Assembly: GCA_041752455.1 (NCBI GenBank) | Contig: JBGSWL010000150.1 | Coordinates: 1 to 59,879 of the forward strand | Length of the DNA: 59,879 nt | Direction of reading: 5' to 3' | Source: JBGSWL01 sp041752455 | GTDB lineage: Bacteria > Pseudomonadota > Alphaproteobacteria > Rhizobiales > Rhizobiaceae | Part shown: positions 36,064 to 44,197 of the stretch, one piece after another | Position numbering within the stretch: the first letter of the stretch is position 1 | Layout of the letters: every line of letters starts with the position of its first letter | Made by a program: the position numbers and the translations under genes | The notes under the pieces: model-generated | Database searches by the model: none | Seen by the model: only the letters and a program-made list of their open reading frames with translations | What the model was told of the DNA's origin: nothing

Positions 36064-37289
36064 TGTGCCGATGGCGCAGCGGGCGCCGTCCCGTTGCTTT
36101 CACCCGTCGAAGCGCCTGCCTCCTCCGCTCGTTTGCGCTCGATCTCGCGCCAACGGGCAACATTGGCATTGTGCTCGTCAAGCGTCTTGGCAAAGGCGTG
36201 GCCGCCGGTGCCATCGGCAACGAAGAACAGGTCGTCGGTTTGTGCCGGATTTGCGACCGCCTCAAGCGAAGCCCGACCCGGAATGGCGATCGGTGTCGGC
36301 GGCAGGCCGTCGATGGTATAGGTGTTGTAGGGTGTCTCGCCGCGAATATGCGACTGGCGGATGGGTTCGTCAGCCGGTTTGCCGGCACCGCCCCATACGC
36401 CATAGATGATCGTCGGATCGGACTGCAGACGGATGCCTTGCCGCAGCCGGTTGATGAAGACCGCGGCGACGCGGGGGCGCTCTTCCGCAACACCGGTTTC
36501 CTTTTCGACGATCGATGCGAGTGTCACGAACTCTTCCACCGTCGCGATCGGCAGGTCAGGGGCGCGTCGCTCCCAGATTTGCTGGACGAGCGTGCGTTGC
36601 TGTTCAATCATGCGTTCAACGATATCGGCGCGCGTGGTGCCACGTGAGAATTTCTGGGTGTCGGCGACAAGCCAGCCTTCCGGTGGCAATTGCGCAGGCA
36701 TCTCGCCGTCCAGCGTCTCGTTCTCGGCAATTTTTTGCCACGCCTGCTGCACGGTCATGCCTTCGACGATGGTCAGCGGATAAAGGATCGAGATGCCGCG
36801 AACCATGGTTTCCATGATTTCCTTCATGGATGCGTTTTCGCGAACCTCGTATTCGCCGGCCTTGAACTTGTCCTGGTTGGAATAGGCGCGCGCGCCGTAT
36901 TCAAAGACCCGGGCGTTGGAAATCATGCCGCGGCGCTCAAGGCTGGACGCAATCTGCGACACGGACGAGCCCGGCCGAACGACGAATGTGGAACTGGCTT
37001 CCAACGGCCCGGGATTTTCAAAGGCGATACGCCCGACATAAAGCGCGCTTCCCAACCCGATCAGTACGAGGACAAGCAGCGTGAAGGCCAGATTGAAAAA
37101 TATCACGAACTGGTTGCGGGCGGCGCGCGCGCGCATCCGCTTGGGCGGTTCGACACCGGCCTGCGGCCTCAGGGCCTCGGCTGCCGACTGCGGAACCGGT
37201 CTGGTTGGCACATCGCGCCGTGGTTCGGCCGGTTGAGGGGTTACCGAGCCGCTGGCCCGGCCGAAACGCGTCTGTCCGTTCGTCGTCAT
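36060..37289 (-). CDS. mltG: Endolytic murein transglycosylase
   Basis: Inner-membrane-anchored lytic transglycosylase that ends nascent glycan strands. 409 residues. A cytoplasmic N-terminal region of about 55 residues, rich in Pro and Arg, precedes a single TM segment (FFNLAFTLLVLVLIGLGSAL). A LysM-like subdomain follows, then the YceG catalytic domain with the expected Glu in ASIVEKETG and the conserved LQSDPTIIYG and ETPYNTYTIDGLPPTPI. The C-terminal tail is charged. The start is the ATG at 37289 (MTTNGQTRFG); a longer frame upstream is not supported. Its stop overlaps yicC. Confidence 0.92.
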   Translation of the reverse strand: MTTNGQTRFGRASGSVTPQPAEPRRDVPTRPVPQSAAEALRPQAGVEPPKRMRARAARNQFVIFFNLAFTLLVLVLIGLGSALYVGRIAFENPGPLEASSTFVVRPGSSVSQIASSLERRGMISNARVFEYGARAYSNQDKFKAGEYEVRENASMKEIMETMVRGISILYPLTIVEGMTVQQAWQKIAENETLDGEMPAQLPPEGWLVADTQKFSRGTTRADIVERMIEQQRTLVQQIWERRAPDLPIATVEEFVTLASIVEKETGVAEERPRVAAVFINRLRQGIRLQSDPTIIYGVWGGAGKPADEPIRQSHIRGETPYNTYTIDGLPPTPIAIPGRASLEAVANPAQTDDLFFVADGTGGHAFAKTLDEHNANVARWREIERKRAEEAGASTGESNGTAPAAPSAQ

Positions 37290-37435
37290 GGCGCCTGCTT
37301 CAGCTGTTGTCGGGGTCGTTTTCCCGTTGTTTCTGACATCGCCGGACGAACCAGAGCCCGGAGGAGATTCGATTGGGGCCAATGTGCCCGCCGGTCATGG
37401 CGCGCACAATAGGCACGAATATGGCATGCGGAGGC

Positions 37436-38707
37436 TTATTGCCGTTGCGGATCGAAGCGCCGCAACACCAGCGACGCATTGGTTCCGCCAAAGCCGAACG
37501 AATTGGAAAGCGCAATGTCCACCTTGCGGCGCTTGGCGACATGGGGAACCAGATCAATCGCCGTTTCTACATCCGGGTTGTCGAGATTGATCGTCGGCGG
37601 CACGATCTGGTCGCGAATGGACAGCGCGCAGAAAATCGCCTCGACAGCACCCGCTGCACCAAGAAGGTGGCCGATGCAGGATTTCGTCGATGACATGGAA
37701 ACCGACGCTGCGGCCTCACCGAGCAAGCGCTCGACAGCGCCAAGTTCGATCGTGTCCGCCATGGTTGATGTGCCATGGGCGTTGATGTAGTCGATTTCGC
37801 CGGGCTCGATCCCGGCCCGCTTCAAGGCCGACCGCATGCAGCGTTCGGCGCCTTCGCCGGTTTCGGAAGGGGCCGTGATGTGGAATGCGTCGCCCGAAAG
37901 GCCGTAACCGACGACTTCGGCATAGATCTTCGCGCCGCGCGCCAGCGCATGGTCCAGTTCTTCCAAAACGACGATACCTGCGCCTTCGCCCATGACGAAG
38001 CCGTCACGGTTGCGGTCATAGGGGCGCGACGCGCGTTCCGGCTGATCGTTGTAGTCGGTCGACAAGGCCTTGCAGGCGGCAAACCCGGCCATCGAAATGC
38101 GGCTGACGGGCGATTCGGCACCGCCTGCCACCATCACATCGGCATCGCCGAGCATGATCAGACGTGCGGCATCGCCGATCGCATGGGCACCGGTCGAGCA
38201 AGCAGTAACGACAGAATGGTTGGGACCGCGCAGCTTGTGGCGGATCGAGACCTGGCCGGACACCAGGTTGATCAGACGGCCAGGAATGAAGAACGGCGAG
38301 ACGCGCCGCGGCCCGCGGTCGCGCAACACGTAACCGGTCTCGACAATGCCTTCGATGCCGCCGATACCCGAACCGATCAGGACGCCGGTGGCGATCTGGT
38401 CTTCGTCGGTTGCCGGATGCCAATTCGCATCGGCCAGCGCCTGGTCGGCAGCGGCCATGCCATAGAGGATGAACGGATCAACCTTGCGCTGGTCCTTCGG
38501 CTCCATCCAGTCGTCGGCATTGAATGTGCCGTCGGAGCCATCGCCAACCGGAATGCGGCAGGCGATCTGGGCCGGCAGATCATCGACGTCGAATTCGGTA
38601 ATCCGTCGCGCGGCGCTGCGCCCCTCGATGAGACGAGCCCATGTGATTTCAGCGCTGGAAGCCAGCGGCGAAACCATTCCGATACCTGTGAGGACAACGC
38701 GTCTCAT
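37436..38707 (-). CDS. fabF: Beta-ketoacyl-ACP synthase II
   Basis: Condensing enzyme of fatty acid elongation, 423 residues. The catalytic cysteine is C170 in VVTACSTGAHAI; the two active-site histidines are in NAHGTST and KSCIGHLLGAAG. GSGIGG near residue 112 and FGFGGTNASLV at the end are family motifs. The ATG at 38707 is chosen; the 29-residue upstream extension would run into the acpP gene. It lies 46 bases after acpP in the fabD-fabG-acpP-fabF series and is followed by mltG after 146 bases. Confidence 0.96.
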   Translation of the reverse strand: MRRVVLTGIGMVSPLASSAEITWARLIEGRSAARRITEFDVDDLPAQIACRIPVGDGSDGTFNADDWMEPKDQRKVDPFILYGMAAADQALADANWHPATDEDQIATGVLIGSGIGGIEGIVETGYVLRDRGPRRVSPFFIPGRLINLVSGQVSIRHKLRGPNHSVVTACSTGAHAIGDAARLIMLGDADVMVAGGAESPVSRISMAGFAACKALSTDYNDQPERASRPYDRNRDGFVMGEGAGIVVLEELDHALARGAKIYAEVVGYGLSGDAFHITAPSETGEGAERCMRSALKRAGIEPGEIDYINAHGTSTMADTIELGAVERLLGEAAASVSMSSTKSCIGHLLGAAGAVEAIFCALSIRDQIVPPTINLDNPDVETAIDLVPHVAKRRKVDIALSNSFGFGGTNASLVLRRFDPQRQ

Positions 38708-38753
38708 GGCAACAAGGGTGCTTCCGGCCGCCGGACAACGGCCGGACGCGTAA

Positions 38754-38990
38754 TCAGGCGTTTGCCTTTTCGATGAACTTGACGGCATCGCCAACCGTCA
38801 GGATCGTTTCGGCGGCATCGTCGGGGATTTCAACGCCGAATTCTTCTTCAAAGGCCATGACGAGCTCGACGGTGTCGAGGCTGTCTGCACCGAGATCGTC
38901 GATGAAGCTTGCAGCCTCAGTGACTTTTTCAGCGTCGACGCCCAGATGCTCGACAACGATTTTTTTGACCCGATCTGCAACGTCGCTCAT
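38754..38990 (-). CDS. acpP: Acyl carrier protein
   Basis: 78-residue acyl carrier for fatty acid, lipid A and related pathways. The phosphopantetheine attachment serine is S37 in LGADSLDTVELVMAFEEEFG. The protein is acidic and of standard length. The Shine-Dalgarno GAGGAAG lies 8 bases upstream. A 14-bp perfect palindrome lies about 120 bases upstream, just after the fabG stop; the 135-base gap suggests that acpP has its own promoter. Confidence 0.98.
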   Translation of the reverse strand: MSDVADRVKKIVVEHLGVDAEKVTEAASFIDDLGADSLDTVELVMAFEEEFGVEIPDDAAETILTVGDAVKFIEKANA

Positions 38991-39110
38991 TTGGGACTTC
39001 CTCGACTGCTAAGGTTATAGGTTGAAGTGTGGTTATCTGCAGCGGCCTACCTAATCAAGATGCCTTGGACAAGGCCACCAAAGTTTGTTGACCAATCATG
39101 AAAGAGGCCG

Positions 39111-39124
39111 ACAGCAATTGCTGT
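39111..39124. promoter_or_regulatory. Perfect 14-bp palindrome between fabG and acpP
   Basis: ACAGCAATTGCTGT is fully self-complementary. It starts one base after the fabG stop and lies in the intergenic DNA upstream of acpP. A 5-bp stem with an AATT loop is possible, but no T-run follows, so an operator is as likely as a hairpin. Confidence 0.4.
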
Positions 39125-39125
39125 A

Positions 39126-39863
39126 TCAGATCATGGCCATGCCGCCGTTCACGTGAATGGTCTGGCCGGTGATGTAGGCAGCGCCATCGGATGCCAGAAA
39201 CGCAACGGCTGCAGCCACTTCGGCGCCGCTGCCCATGCGCTTCATCGGGATCGCGCCCATGATCGCATCCACCTGCTTTTCGTTCAGCTTGTCGGTCATG
39301 GCACTGTCGATGAAGCCCGGCGCGACGCAGTTGACCGTCACATTCCGGCTGGCGATTTCCTGCGCCAGCGACTTTGTCAGGCCGATCAGGCCGGCCTTGG
39401 AGGCGCAATAATTGGCCTGACCGGGATTTCCGGTGACGCCGACGATCGACGTGATGTTGATGATGCGGCCAGCGCGGCGACGCATCATCGGGTGGGTCAG
39501 GGCGCGTGTCAGCTGGAACACGGCCGAAAGATTGACGGCGATGACGTCATCCCAATCCTTGTCTGACATGCGAACGAACAGGCCGTCACGGGTGATCCCG
39601 GCATTGTTGACGAGGATGTCGACGCCCTCCATCTCCTTTTCGGCGCGCTCCGCCAAACTGACGACGGCTTGCCGATCCGAAAGGTCGGCCGGGAAGACAA
39701 AAGTCCGCTTGCCGAGATCGCCAGCCAGCGCGATGAGCTTCTCCTCGCGCGTGCCGTGCAGGCCGACGGTGGCCCCTTGCGCATGCAGAAGCCGCGCCAC
39801 GGCTTCGCCGATGCCGCCCGACGCGCCCGTGACAAGCGCCTTCTTGCCGGTGAGATCGATCAT
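39126..39863 (-). CDS. fabG: 3-oxoacyl-ACP reductase
   Basis: NADPH-dependent reductase of fatty acid elongation, 245 residues, the standard length. TGASGGIGEAVAR is the cofactor loop, ILVNNAGITRDGLF the NNAG motif near residue 85, and the catalytic triad includes S and YCASK near residue 150. The C-terminus ITGQTIHVNGGMAMI is typical. The ATG at 39863 has GGGGAC upstream. It follows fabD by 60 bases. Confidence 0.97.
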   Translation of the reverse strand: MIDLTGKKALVTGASGGIGEAVARLLHAQGATVGLHGTREEKLIALAGDLGKRTFVFPADLSDRQAVVSLAERAEKEMEGVDILVNNAGITRDGLFVRMSDKDWDDVIAVNLSAVFQLTRALTHPMMRRRAGRIINITSIVGVTGNPGQANYCASKAGLIGLTKSLAQEIASRNVTVNCVAPGFIDSAMTDKLNEKQVDAIMGAIPMKRMGSGAEVAAAVAFLASDGAAYITGQTIHVNGGMAMI

Positions 39864-39923
39864 GTCTGTCCCCGTCTTCATTCTTGTTGGTCGCGCAAGG
39901 TCCGGACGTCCGGTATCCCCTGC

Positions 39924-40865
39924 TCAGGCTTTGAGGAATGTTTCTATATCGACCGGCGCGGACAAGGCAACGGCGCCAAGATCGCGCTCGATGCGGCGAG
40001 CAAGGCCTGTCAGCACCTTGCCGGCGCCAACCTCCACCTGCTGCGTGATGCCATCAGCAACAAGACGCTGCACGGTCTGCGCCCAGCGCACCTGGCCGGT
40101 GACCTGCGCAACCAGCGTTTCGATCACGTCGGCCGGTGTGGTCACCGGGGCGACCGTCACGTTGGCGTAGACCGGCACGGAAGGCGTATTGACGGTGACC
40201 GCCGACAGGGCCTCGCGCATCGCGTCGGCGGCCGGTGCCATCAGCGCCGAGTGGAAGGGCGCAGACACCGGTAGCGCGATGGCACGCTTGGCGCCGCGCG
40301 CTGTGAGAATTGCCGAGGCTGCCTCGACCGCCGCCTTTGCGCCGGAAATGACGATCTGGCCGCCACCATTGTCATTGGCAATCTGGCAAACTGCGCCTGT
40401 CTCGACTGCTGCCTCGCGGCACCCGGCCTCGACGTCCGGCCCTTCGAGACCGAGAATGGCCGCCATGGCGCCCTGCCCCGCCGGAACGGCAGCCTGCATG
40501 GCATTGCCACGGATGCGCAGCAGCCGCGCTGTGTCAGCCAGCGAAAACGTGCCCGCGGCGGCGTGTGCGGAGTATTCACCGAGCGAATGACCGGCGAGCG
40601 CCGACGCTTTGTCCTTCAGCACGAAACCGCCCGCCTCCAGCACGGCAACAACGGCCATGGACACCGCCATCAAGGCAGGCTGGGCATTGGCAGTCAGCGT
40701 CAGTGTCTCTTCGGGACCGTCCCAGATAATCGCGGTCAGCTTTTCGCCGAGTGCATCATCGACCTCGTCAAAGACCGCGCGGGCTTCGGGGAATGCCTGT
40801 GCTAGTTCCCGGCCCATGCCAACGGACTGGGATCCCTGTCCCGGAAAGACGATGGCACGCTTCAT
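39924..40865 (-). CDS. fabD: Malonyl-CoA:ACP transacylase
   Basis: Loads malonyl groups on ACP. 313 residues. FPGQGSQSVGMGREL opens the protein. The active-site serine is S94 in AGHSLGEYSA, and the partner histidine is in SAPFHSALM near residue 203. QVEVGAGKVLTGL closes the family pattern. It is the first gene of fabD-fabG-acpP-fabF, so the promoter probably lies in the 281-base gap shared with the divergent exchanger gene. Confidence 0.96.
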   Translation of the reverse strand: MKRAIVFPGQGSQSVGMGRELAQAFPEARAVFDEVDDALGEKLTAIIWDGPEETLTLTANAQPALMAVSMAVVAVLEAGGFVLKDKASALAGHSLGEYSAHAAAGTFSLADTARLLRIRGNAMQAAVPAGQGAMAAILGLEGPDVEAGCREAAVETGAVCQIANDNGGGQIVISGAKAAVEAASAILTARGAKRAIALPVSAPFHSALMAPAADAMREALSAVTVNTPSVPVYANVTVAPVTTPADVIETLVAQVTGQVRWAQTVQRLVADGITQQVEVGAGKVLTGLARRIERDLGAVALSAPVDIETFLKA

Positions 40866-40993
40866 GTTGGTTTTCCCCGACTGGTCTGACCGATTTTTCG
40901 CCTCCTCAACCCATCAACGGGCACAAGTCAAGCGAACTGACGGACGGCATCTGCTGCAGAACCGTGCATGCCAATGTCCGGGATCACGTCACG

Positions 40994-41035
40994 GTGCCCT
41001 TGAAACTCGGACAATTATGTCCTTCATACGGGCAC
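40994..41035. promoter_or_regulatory. Nested inverted repeats in the fabD / exchanger divergent gap
   Basis: Outer arms GTGCCC (40994-40999) and GGGCAC (41030-41035) enclose inner arms GGACA (41009-41013) and TGTCC (41018-41022) with nearly the same centre. TTGAAA (41000-41005) inside is a possible -35 element for the plus-strand gene. A 10-base word ACGGGCACAA occurs at 40917-40926 and again at 41028-41037. Confidence 0.35.
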
Positions 41036-41146
41036 AATTCCGCTCAAGCCGACTTTGATCCACGCCATCCCGGCATCGGCCTGCCGACCACACTTGCCTG
41101 CCTTGCTGCATAACCATGCAAGGCGACACAAAGGAACGACAATCCC

Positions 41147-42091
41147 ATGCTGATCGATCTTGCCCTGATAGCCGGCGGCCTTGTGGGCCTTTATTATGGT
41201 GGCGAGTTCCTTGTGAAGGGAGCCATCGCGGTTGCTCTCAAGCTCGGCATGAGCGTGCTGCTTATCTCCGCCGTGATCGTCGGCTTCGGCACATCGATGC
41301 CGGAACTGCTTGTGTCGTTGCGCGCGGCGCTGACCGGTACACCGGCAATCGCCATCGGCAATGTCGTCGGTTCAAACACCGCCAACATCCTTTTGATCGG
41401 CGGTATCGCCATGTTGCTGTCGCCGATGGCCGGTTTTGGACCGCGCATCGGCCGCGACGGCGCCTGGATGCTGGTCGCTGGAGCCGGTGCGACTGCTGCC
41501 CTCTATTTTGACGTGATCCCGAGGATTGTCGGCATCGCCGGTCTTGCGCTTCTGGCGATCTATCTTGTTTCCGCGATCATGCGCGACAGCGGCGCCAATG
41601 GCGGGACTGAGGAGGACGATGAGATCTCTTCGGCAAGCCACCTCACCCCGGTGATGATGGCAGTTTACCTGATCGGCGGTCTGGTGCTGCTGTTTGCGGG
41701 CGCTGACATGCTGGTGCGTGGTGCCGTGTCGATCGCACGCTCGTTCGGCATTTCAGAAGCCGTTATCGGCCTGACGATCGTTGCCGTCGGAACCAGCCTT
41801 CCGGAACTGGCAACCACCGTCGTTGCGGCACTTCGCAAGCATGGTGACGTCGCCATCGGCAACATTGTCGGCTCCAACATCTTCAACCTTCTGGGCATTC
41901 TGGCCGTGACAGCGGTTGTCACCCCGATCCCGGTCGCCGGCAATTTCGCCTTTTCGGATGCATTGGTCATGCTGGGCGTCACCGTCGCGTTTGCCGCCTT
42001 GCTGCTTTCCGGCATCCGGCTGACGCGGCCGATCGGCTTCGTCATGCTTGCCGCTTACATCGGCTACACGGCGTATCTTTTCGCCGCCTGA
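41147..42091 (+). CDS. Calcium/sodium antiporter (CaCA family)
   Basis: K+-independent Ca2+/Na+ exchanger, 314 residues with about ten TM segments in two inverted halves. The alpha-1 repeat is GFGTSMPELLVSLRAALTGTPAIAIGNVVGSN and the alpha-2 repeat is AVGTSLPELATTVVAALRKHGDVAIGNIVGSN, each with the ion-binding Glu and Asn. An acidic cytoplasmic loop separates them (NGGTEEDDEISS). It is monocistronic by position, divergent from fabD; a promoter for rpsF begins just after its stop. Confidence 0.93.
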   Translation: MLIDLALIAGGLVGLYYGGEFLVKGAIAVALKLGMSVLLISAVIVGFGTSMPELLVSLRAALTGTPAIAIGNVVGSNTANILLIGGIAMLLSPMAGFGPRIGRDGAWMLVAGAGATAALYFDVIPRIVGIAGLALLAIYLVSAIMRDSGANGGTEEDDEISSASHLTPVMMAVYLIGGLVLLFAGADMLVRGAVSIARSFGISEAVIGLTIVAVGTSLPELATTVVAALRKHGDVAIGNIVGSNIFNLLGILAVTAVVTPIPVAGNFAFSDALVMLGVTVAFAALLLSGIRLTRPIGFVMLAAYIGYTAYLFAA

Positions 42092-42103
42092 AGCCGGGTG
42101 CGC

Positions 42104-42131
42104 TTGCGCGCCGGGCTCAAATCTGTATAAG
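42104..42131 (+). promoter_or_regulatory. Probable sigma-70 promoter of rpsF
   Basis: TTGCGC (42104-42109), 16-base spacer, TATAAG (42126-42131). It starts 12 bases after the exchanger stop and predicts transcription from about 42138, giving a leader of roughly 208 bases before rpsF. Confidence 0.5.
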
Positions 42132-42135
42132 CGCG

Positions 42136-42321
42136 CCATTGCCGGTCAGCCGGGGGCTGAACGGAGGGTGCATTATTGCCGTCGAGGCGGTGATGCACAG
42201 GAGACGACGACGTCTTCGGCCTCCCGTGTTCCCGCTCTCGACCTGAGACTTCCAGCCTTTCGCCCCGCACAAAGTGCGGCCGTGGACAGGATGGGGAGGC
42301 TTCGCCGCTCTCCGGCAATGG
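42136..42321 (+). promoter_or_regulatory. Structured rpsF leader closed by a long-range 10-bp pair
   Basis: CCATTGCCGG (42136-42145) is exactly complementary to CCGGCAATGG (42312-42321), 166 bases apart. The first arm lies at the predicted transcript start and the second ends 24 bases before the rpsF ATG. A local hairpin CCGCAC-AAA-GTGCGG lies inside at 42265-42279, and a 17-codon ORF at 42193-42246. Ribosomal protein S6:S18 leaders that bind their own product are known in other bacteria; I could not match that consensus here. Confidence 0.5.
42193..42246 (+). CDS. Possible arginine-rich leader peptide upstream of rpsF
   Basis: Upstream ORF encoding MHRRRRRLRPPVFPLST, 17 residues, with GAGG 5 bases before the ATG. 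Codons 3-7 are five consecutive arginines (AGG AGA CGA CGA CGT), including codons that are usually rare in high-GC genomes, and codons 10-11 are Pro-Pro. Both features can slow ribosomes. It lies within the long-range paired rpsF leader. Whether it is translated is unknown. Confidence 0.4.
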   Translation: MHRRRRRLRPPVFPLST

Positions 42322-42345
42322 TGAAACGAAAGGCAAGGACATTTT

Positions 42346-42816
42346 ATGGCCCTCTATGAACATGTGCTCCTGGCGCGCCAGGACATCACATCCCAGCAGG
42401 TCGACGAACTCGTCGAACACTTCAAGGGTGTGGTTTCGGAAAATGGCGGCACTGTCGCCAAGGTGGAAAGCTGGGGCCTCAAGTCGCTCCAGTTCCGCAT
42501 CAACAAGAACCGCAAGGCTCACTACGTCCTGCTCAACATCGATGCGCCCGGACCGGCAATCCACGAACTGGAACGCCAGGAACGCATCCATGAAGACGTT
42601 CTGCGCTATCTGACCGTTCGCGTCGACGAACTCGAAGAAGGCCAGTCGGCGATGATGCGCCGCGACGAGCGCCGTGAACGCACCGACCGCTTCGAACGCG
42701 GTGGCGAACGCTTCGGCGGCGATCGTGATCGTGGCGACCGCGGTGGTGATCGCGGCCCGCGTGGCGACCGACCTGACCGCGGCCCGCGCCGCGACAATGA
42801 CGGAGGTGACCTGTAA
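42346..42816 (+). CDS. rpsF: 30S ribosomal protein S6
   Basis: Small-subunit protein that pairs with S18. 156 residues: a normal S6 core at residues 1-95 (YEHVLLARQDITSQQVDELVEHF, and YLTVRVDELEEGQSAM at the end) followed by a low-complexity tail of about 55 residues made of Arg, Gly and Asp (RGDRGGDRGPRGDR). Such tails occur in alphaproteobacterial S6. The Shine-Dalgarno AAGGA lies 6 bases before the ATG. The stop overlaps the rpsR ATG (TAATG), coupling the S6 and S18 partners. Confidence 0.97.
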   Translation: MALYEHVLLARQDITSQQVDELVEHFKGVVSENGGTVAKVESWGLKSLQFRINKNRKAHYVLLNIDAPGPAIHELERQERIHEDVLRYLTVRVDELEEGQSAMMRRDERRERTDRFERGGERFGGDRDRGDRGGDRGPRGDRPDRGPRRDNDGGDL

Positions 42817-43064
42817 TGGTCGATATCAACCAGCTCCCGACGCGCCGGCCTTTCCATCGCCGCCGCAAGACCTGCCCGTTCTCCGGTGCCAATTCGCCGA
42901 AGATCGACTACAAGGACGTCAAGCTGCTGCAGCGCTACGTTTCCGAACGCGGCAAGATCATCCCGTCGCGAATCACTGCGGTGTCGATGAAGAAGCAGCG
43001 CGAACTGGCCCGCGCGATCAAGCGCGCCCGCTTCCTCGGCCTGCTGCCTTACGTCGTGAAATAA
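42816..43064 (+). CDS. rpsR: 30S ribosomal protein S18
   Basis: 82 residues, basic. PTRRPFHRRRKTCPFSGANSPKIDYKDVKLLQRYVSERGKIIPSRITAV is the full family signature. It binds S6 as a heterodimer. A terminator-like hairpin follows 8 bases after the stop. Confidence 0.98.
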   Translation: MVDINQLPTRRPFHRRRKTCPFSGANSPKIDYKDVKLLQRYVSERGKIIPSRITAVSMKKQRELARAIKRARFLGLLPYVVK

Positions 43065-43072
43065 GATCGAAC

Positions 43073-43102
43073 GGGTCCGGCGCCACGCGCCGGGCCCCTT
43101 TT
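43073..43102 (+). terminator. Terminator-like hairpin after rpsR
   Basis: Stem GGGTCCGGCGC (43073-43083) and GCGCCGGGCCC (43087-43097), 11 bp with one G-T pair and a 3-base loop, followed by CTTTT. It may lower read-through from rpsF-rpsR into the DUF2232 gene, which has its own Shine-Dalgarno further on. Confidence 0.7.
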
Positions 43103-43195
43103 GCCTGATGGCCGGGGCGGACCCGGACAACCTTCAAAACCGAGTTGGGACCATCCGTCCCTAACTGCGAAAGCCGCAGGACAGCGACCAGGATC

Positions 43196-44167
43196 ATGAA
43201 CCTCGACATCAAGACAATCGGTATCGGCATGCTGGCAGGCGCAGCAACGGCTGTGCTTTGCCTTGGCGTTGCGACCGGTTCCGGCCTTTCGGTAGCGCTG
43301 TACTTCCTGTCGGCGGTTCCGCTGATGGTGGTGGCGCTCGGCTGGGGCACGCAGGCCGCCATTGCCGGCGCCGTTACCGCCGCCGTGCTGATCGCCGTCG
43401 TCACCAACATGCAGGCCGCGGTCTACATTGCCATGACCACTGTCATCCCGGCTGCAGGTGCCGGCTATCTGCTCAATCTGGCGCGTCCGGCTGACGAACT
43501 TGGCGGTCCGCGCGACCGGCTGGCCTGGTACCCGCTGTCCGACGTGATCTTCCGCCTTGCACTGATCACCGGCGGCGCCTTCATCGTTGCCGGCATGCTG
43601 GTCGGTTACGGTCCGGAGCTTGTGGCGCAGATCGCCGACCAGTCGCTGGAGCGCTTGCGCGAAGTCAATCCGGAATACGCCCCGACTGACGAGGCCAAGG
43701 CAGGTCTTGCCGCATTCCTGACCGGTGCCACCGCCTTCATGCATCCGGCCTTCTGGCTGACATTGCTTGTCGGCAACCTCTATCTGGCGCTCGCGATCAC
43801 CCGGGCCTCCGGCCGCCTCACCCGTCCGCGCGAAGACTGGGCGGTGTCACTGCGCCTGCCGCGCATGGCCGCCGTGGTCTTCGGCGTTGCGATCGTGGCA
43901 AGCTTTGTCCAGGGGCCGTTCGGCCTTGCAGCAACCGCCATTGCCGGTGCGCTCGCCGGCGGCTTCGTGCTGGCGGGCCTTGCGGTCTTCCATGAACGCA
44001 CGCGCGGCAAGCCATGGCAGCCGATTGTGCTCATCCTCGTCTACACCGGCCTTGCCCTTCTGATCGGCGTCCTGCCGCTGCTGCTGGTCGGCCTCACATC
44101 GCCGGCGCGCGCCATGCCGATCTCGCCGGCCGGCGGACCGCCGAATACACCTTCACGATCCACTTGA
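43196..44167 (+). CDS. DUF2232 family membrane protein
   Basis: 323-residue integral membrane protein with about eight hydrophobic segments. The family is regularly placed between rpsR and rplI in Hyphomicrobiales; its function is not established. Segments include IGIGMLAGAATAVLCLGVATG, LYFLSAVPLMVVALGWGTQAAIAGAVTAAVL and FIVAGMLVGYGPEL. The last 25 residues are soluble and Pro/Ser-rich. The ATG at 43196 has AGGA 5 bases upstream; the frame is open earlier but overlaps the post-rpsR hairpin region. Confidence 0.8.
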   Translation: MNLDIKTIGIGMLAGAATAVLCLGVATGSGLSVALYFLSAVPLMVVALGWGTQAAIAGAVTAAVLIAVVTNMQAAVYIAMTTVIPAAGAGYLLNLARPADELGGPRDRLAWYPLSDVIFRLALITGGAFIVAGMLVGYGPELVAQIADQSLERLREVNPEYAPTDEAKAGLAAFLTGATAFMHPAFWLTLLVGNLYLALAITRASGRLTRPREDWAVSLRLPRMAAVVFGVAIVASFVQGPFGLAATAIAGALAGGFVLAGLAVFHERTRGKPWQPIVLILVYTGLALLIGVLPLLLVGLTSPARAMPISPAGGPPNTPSRST

Positions 44168-44197
44168 AACCTGACTGACGACACAAAGGAAAACGCC

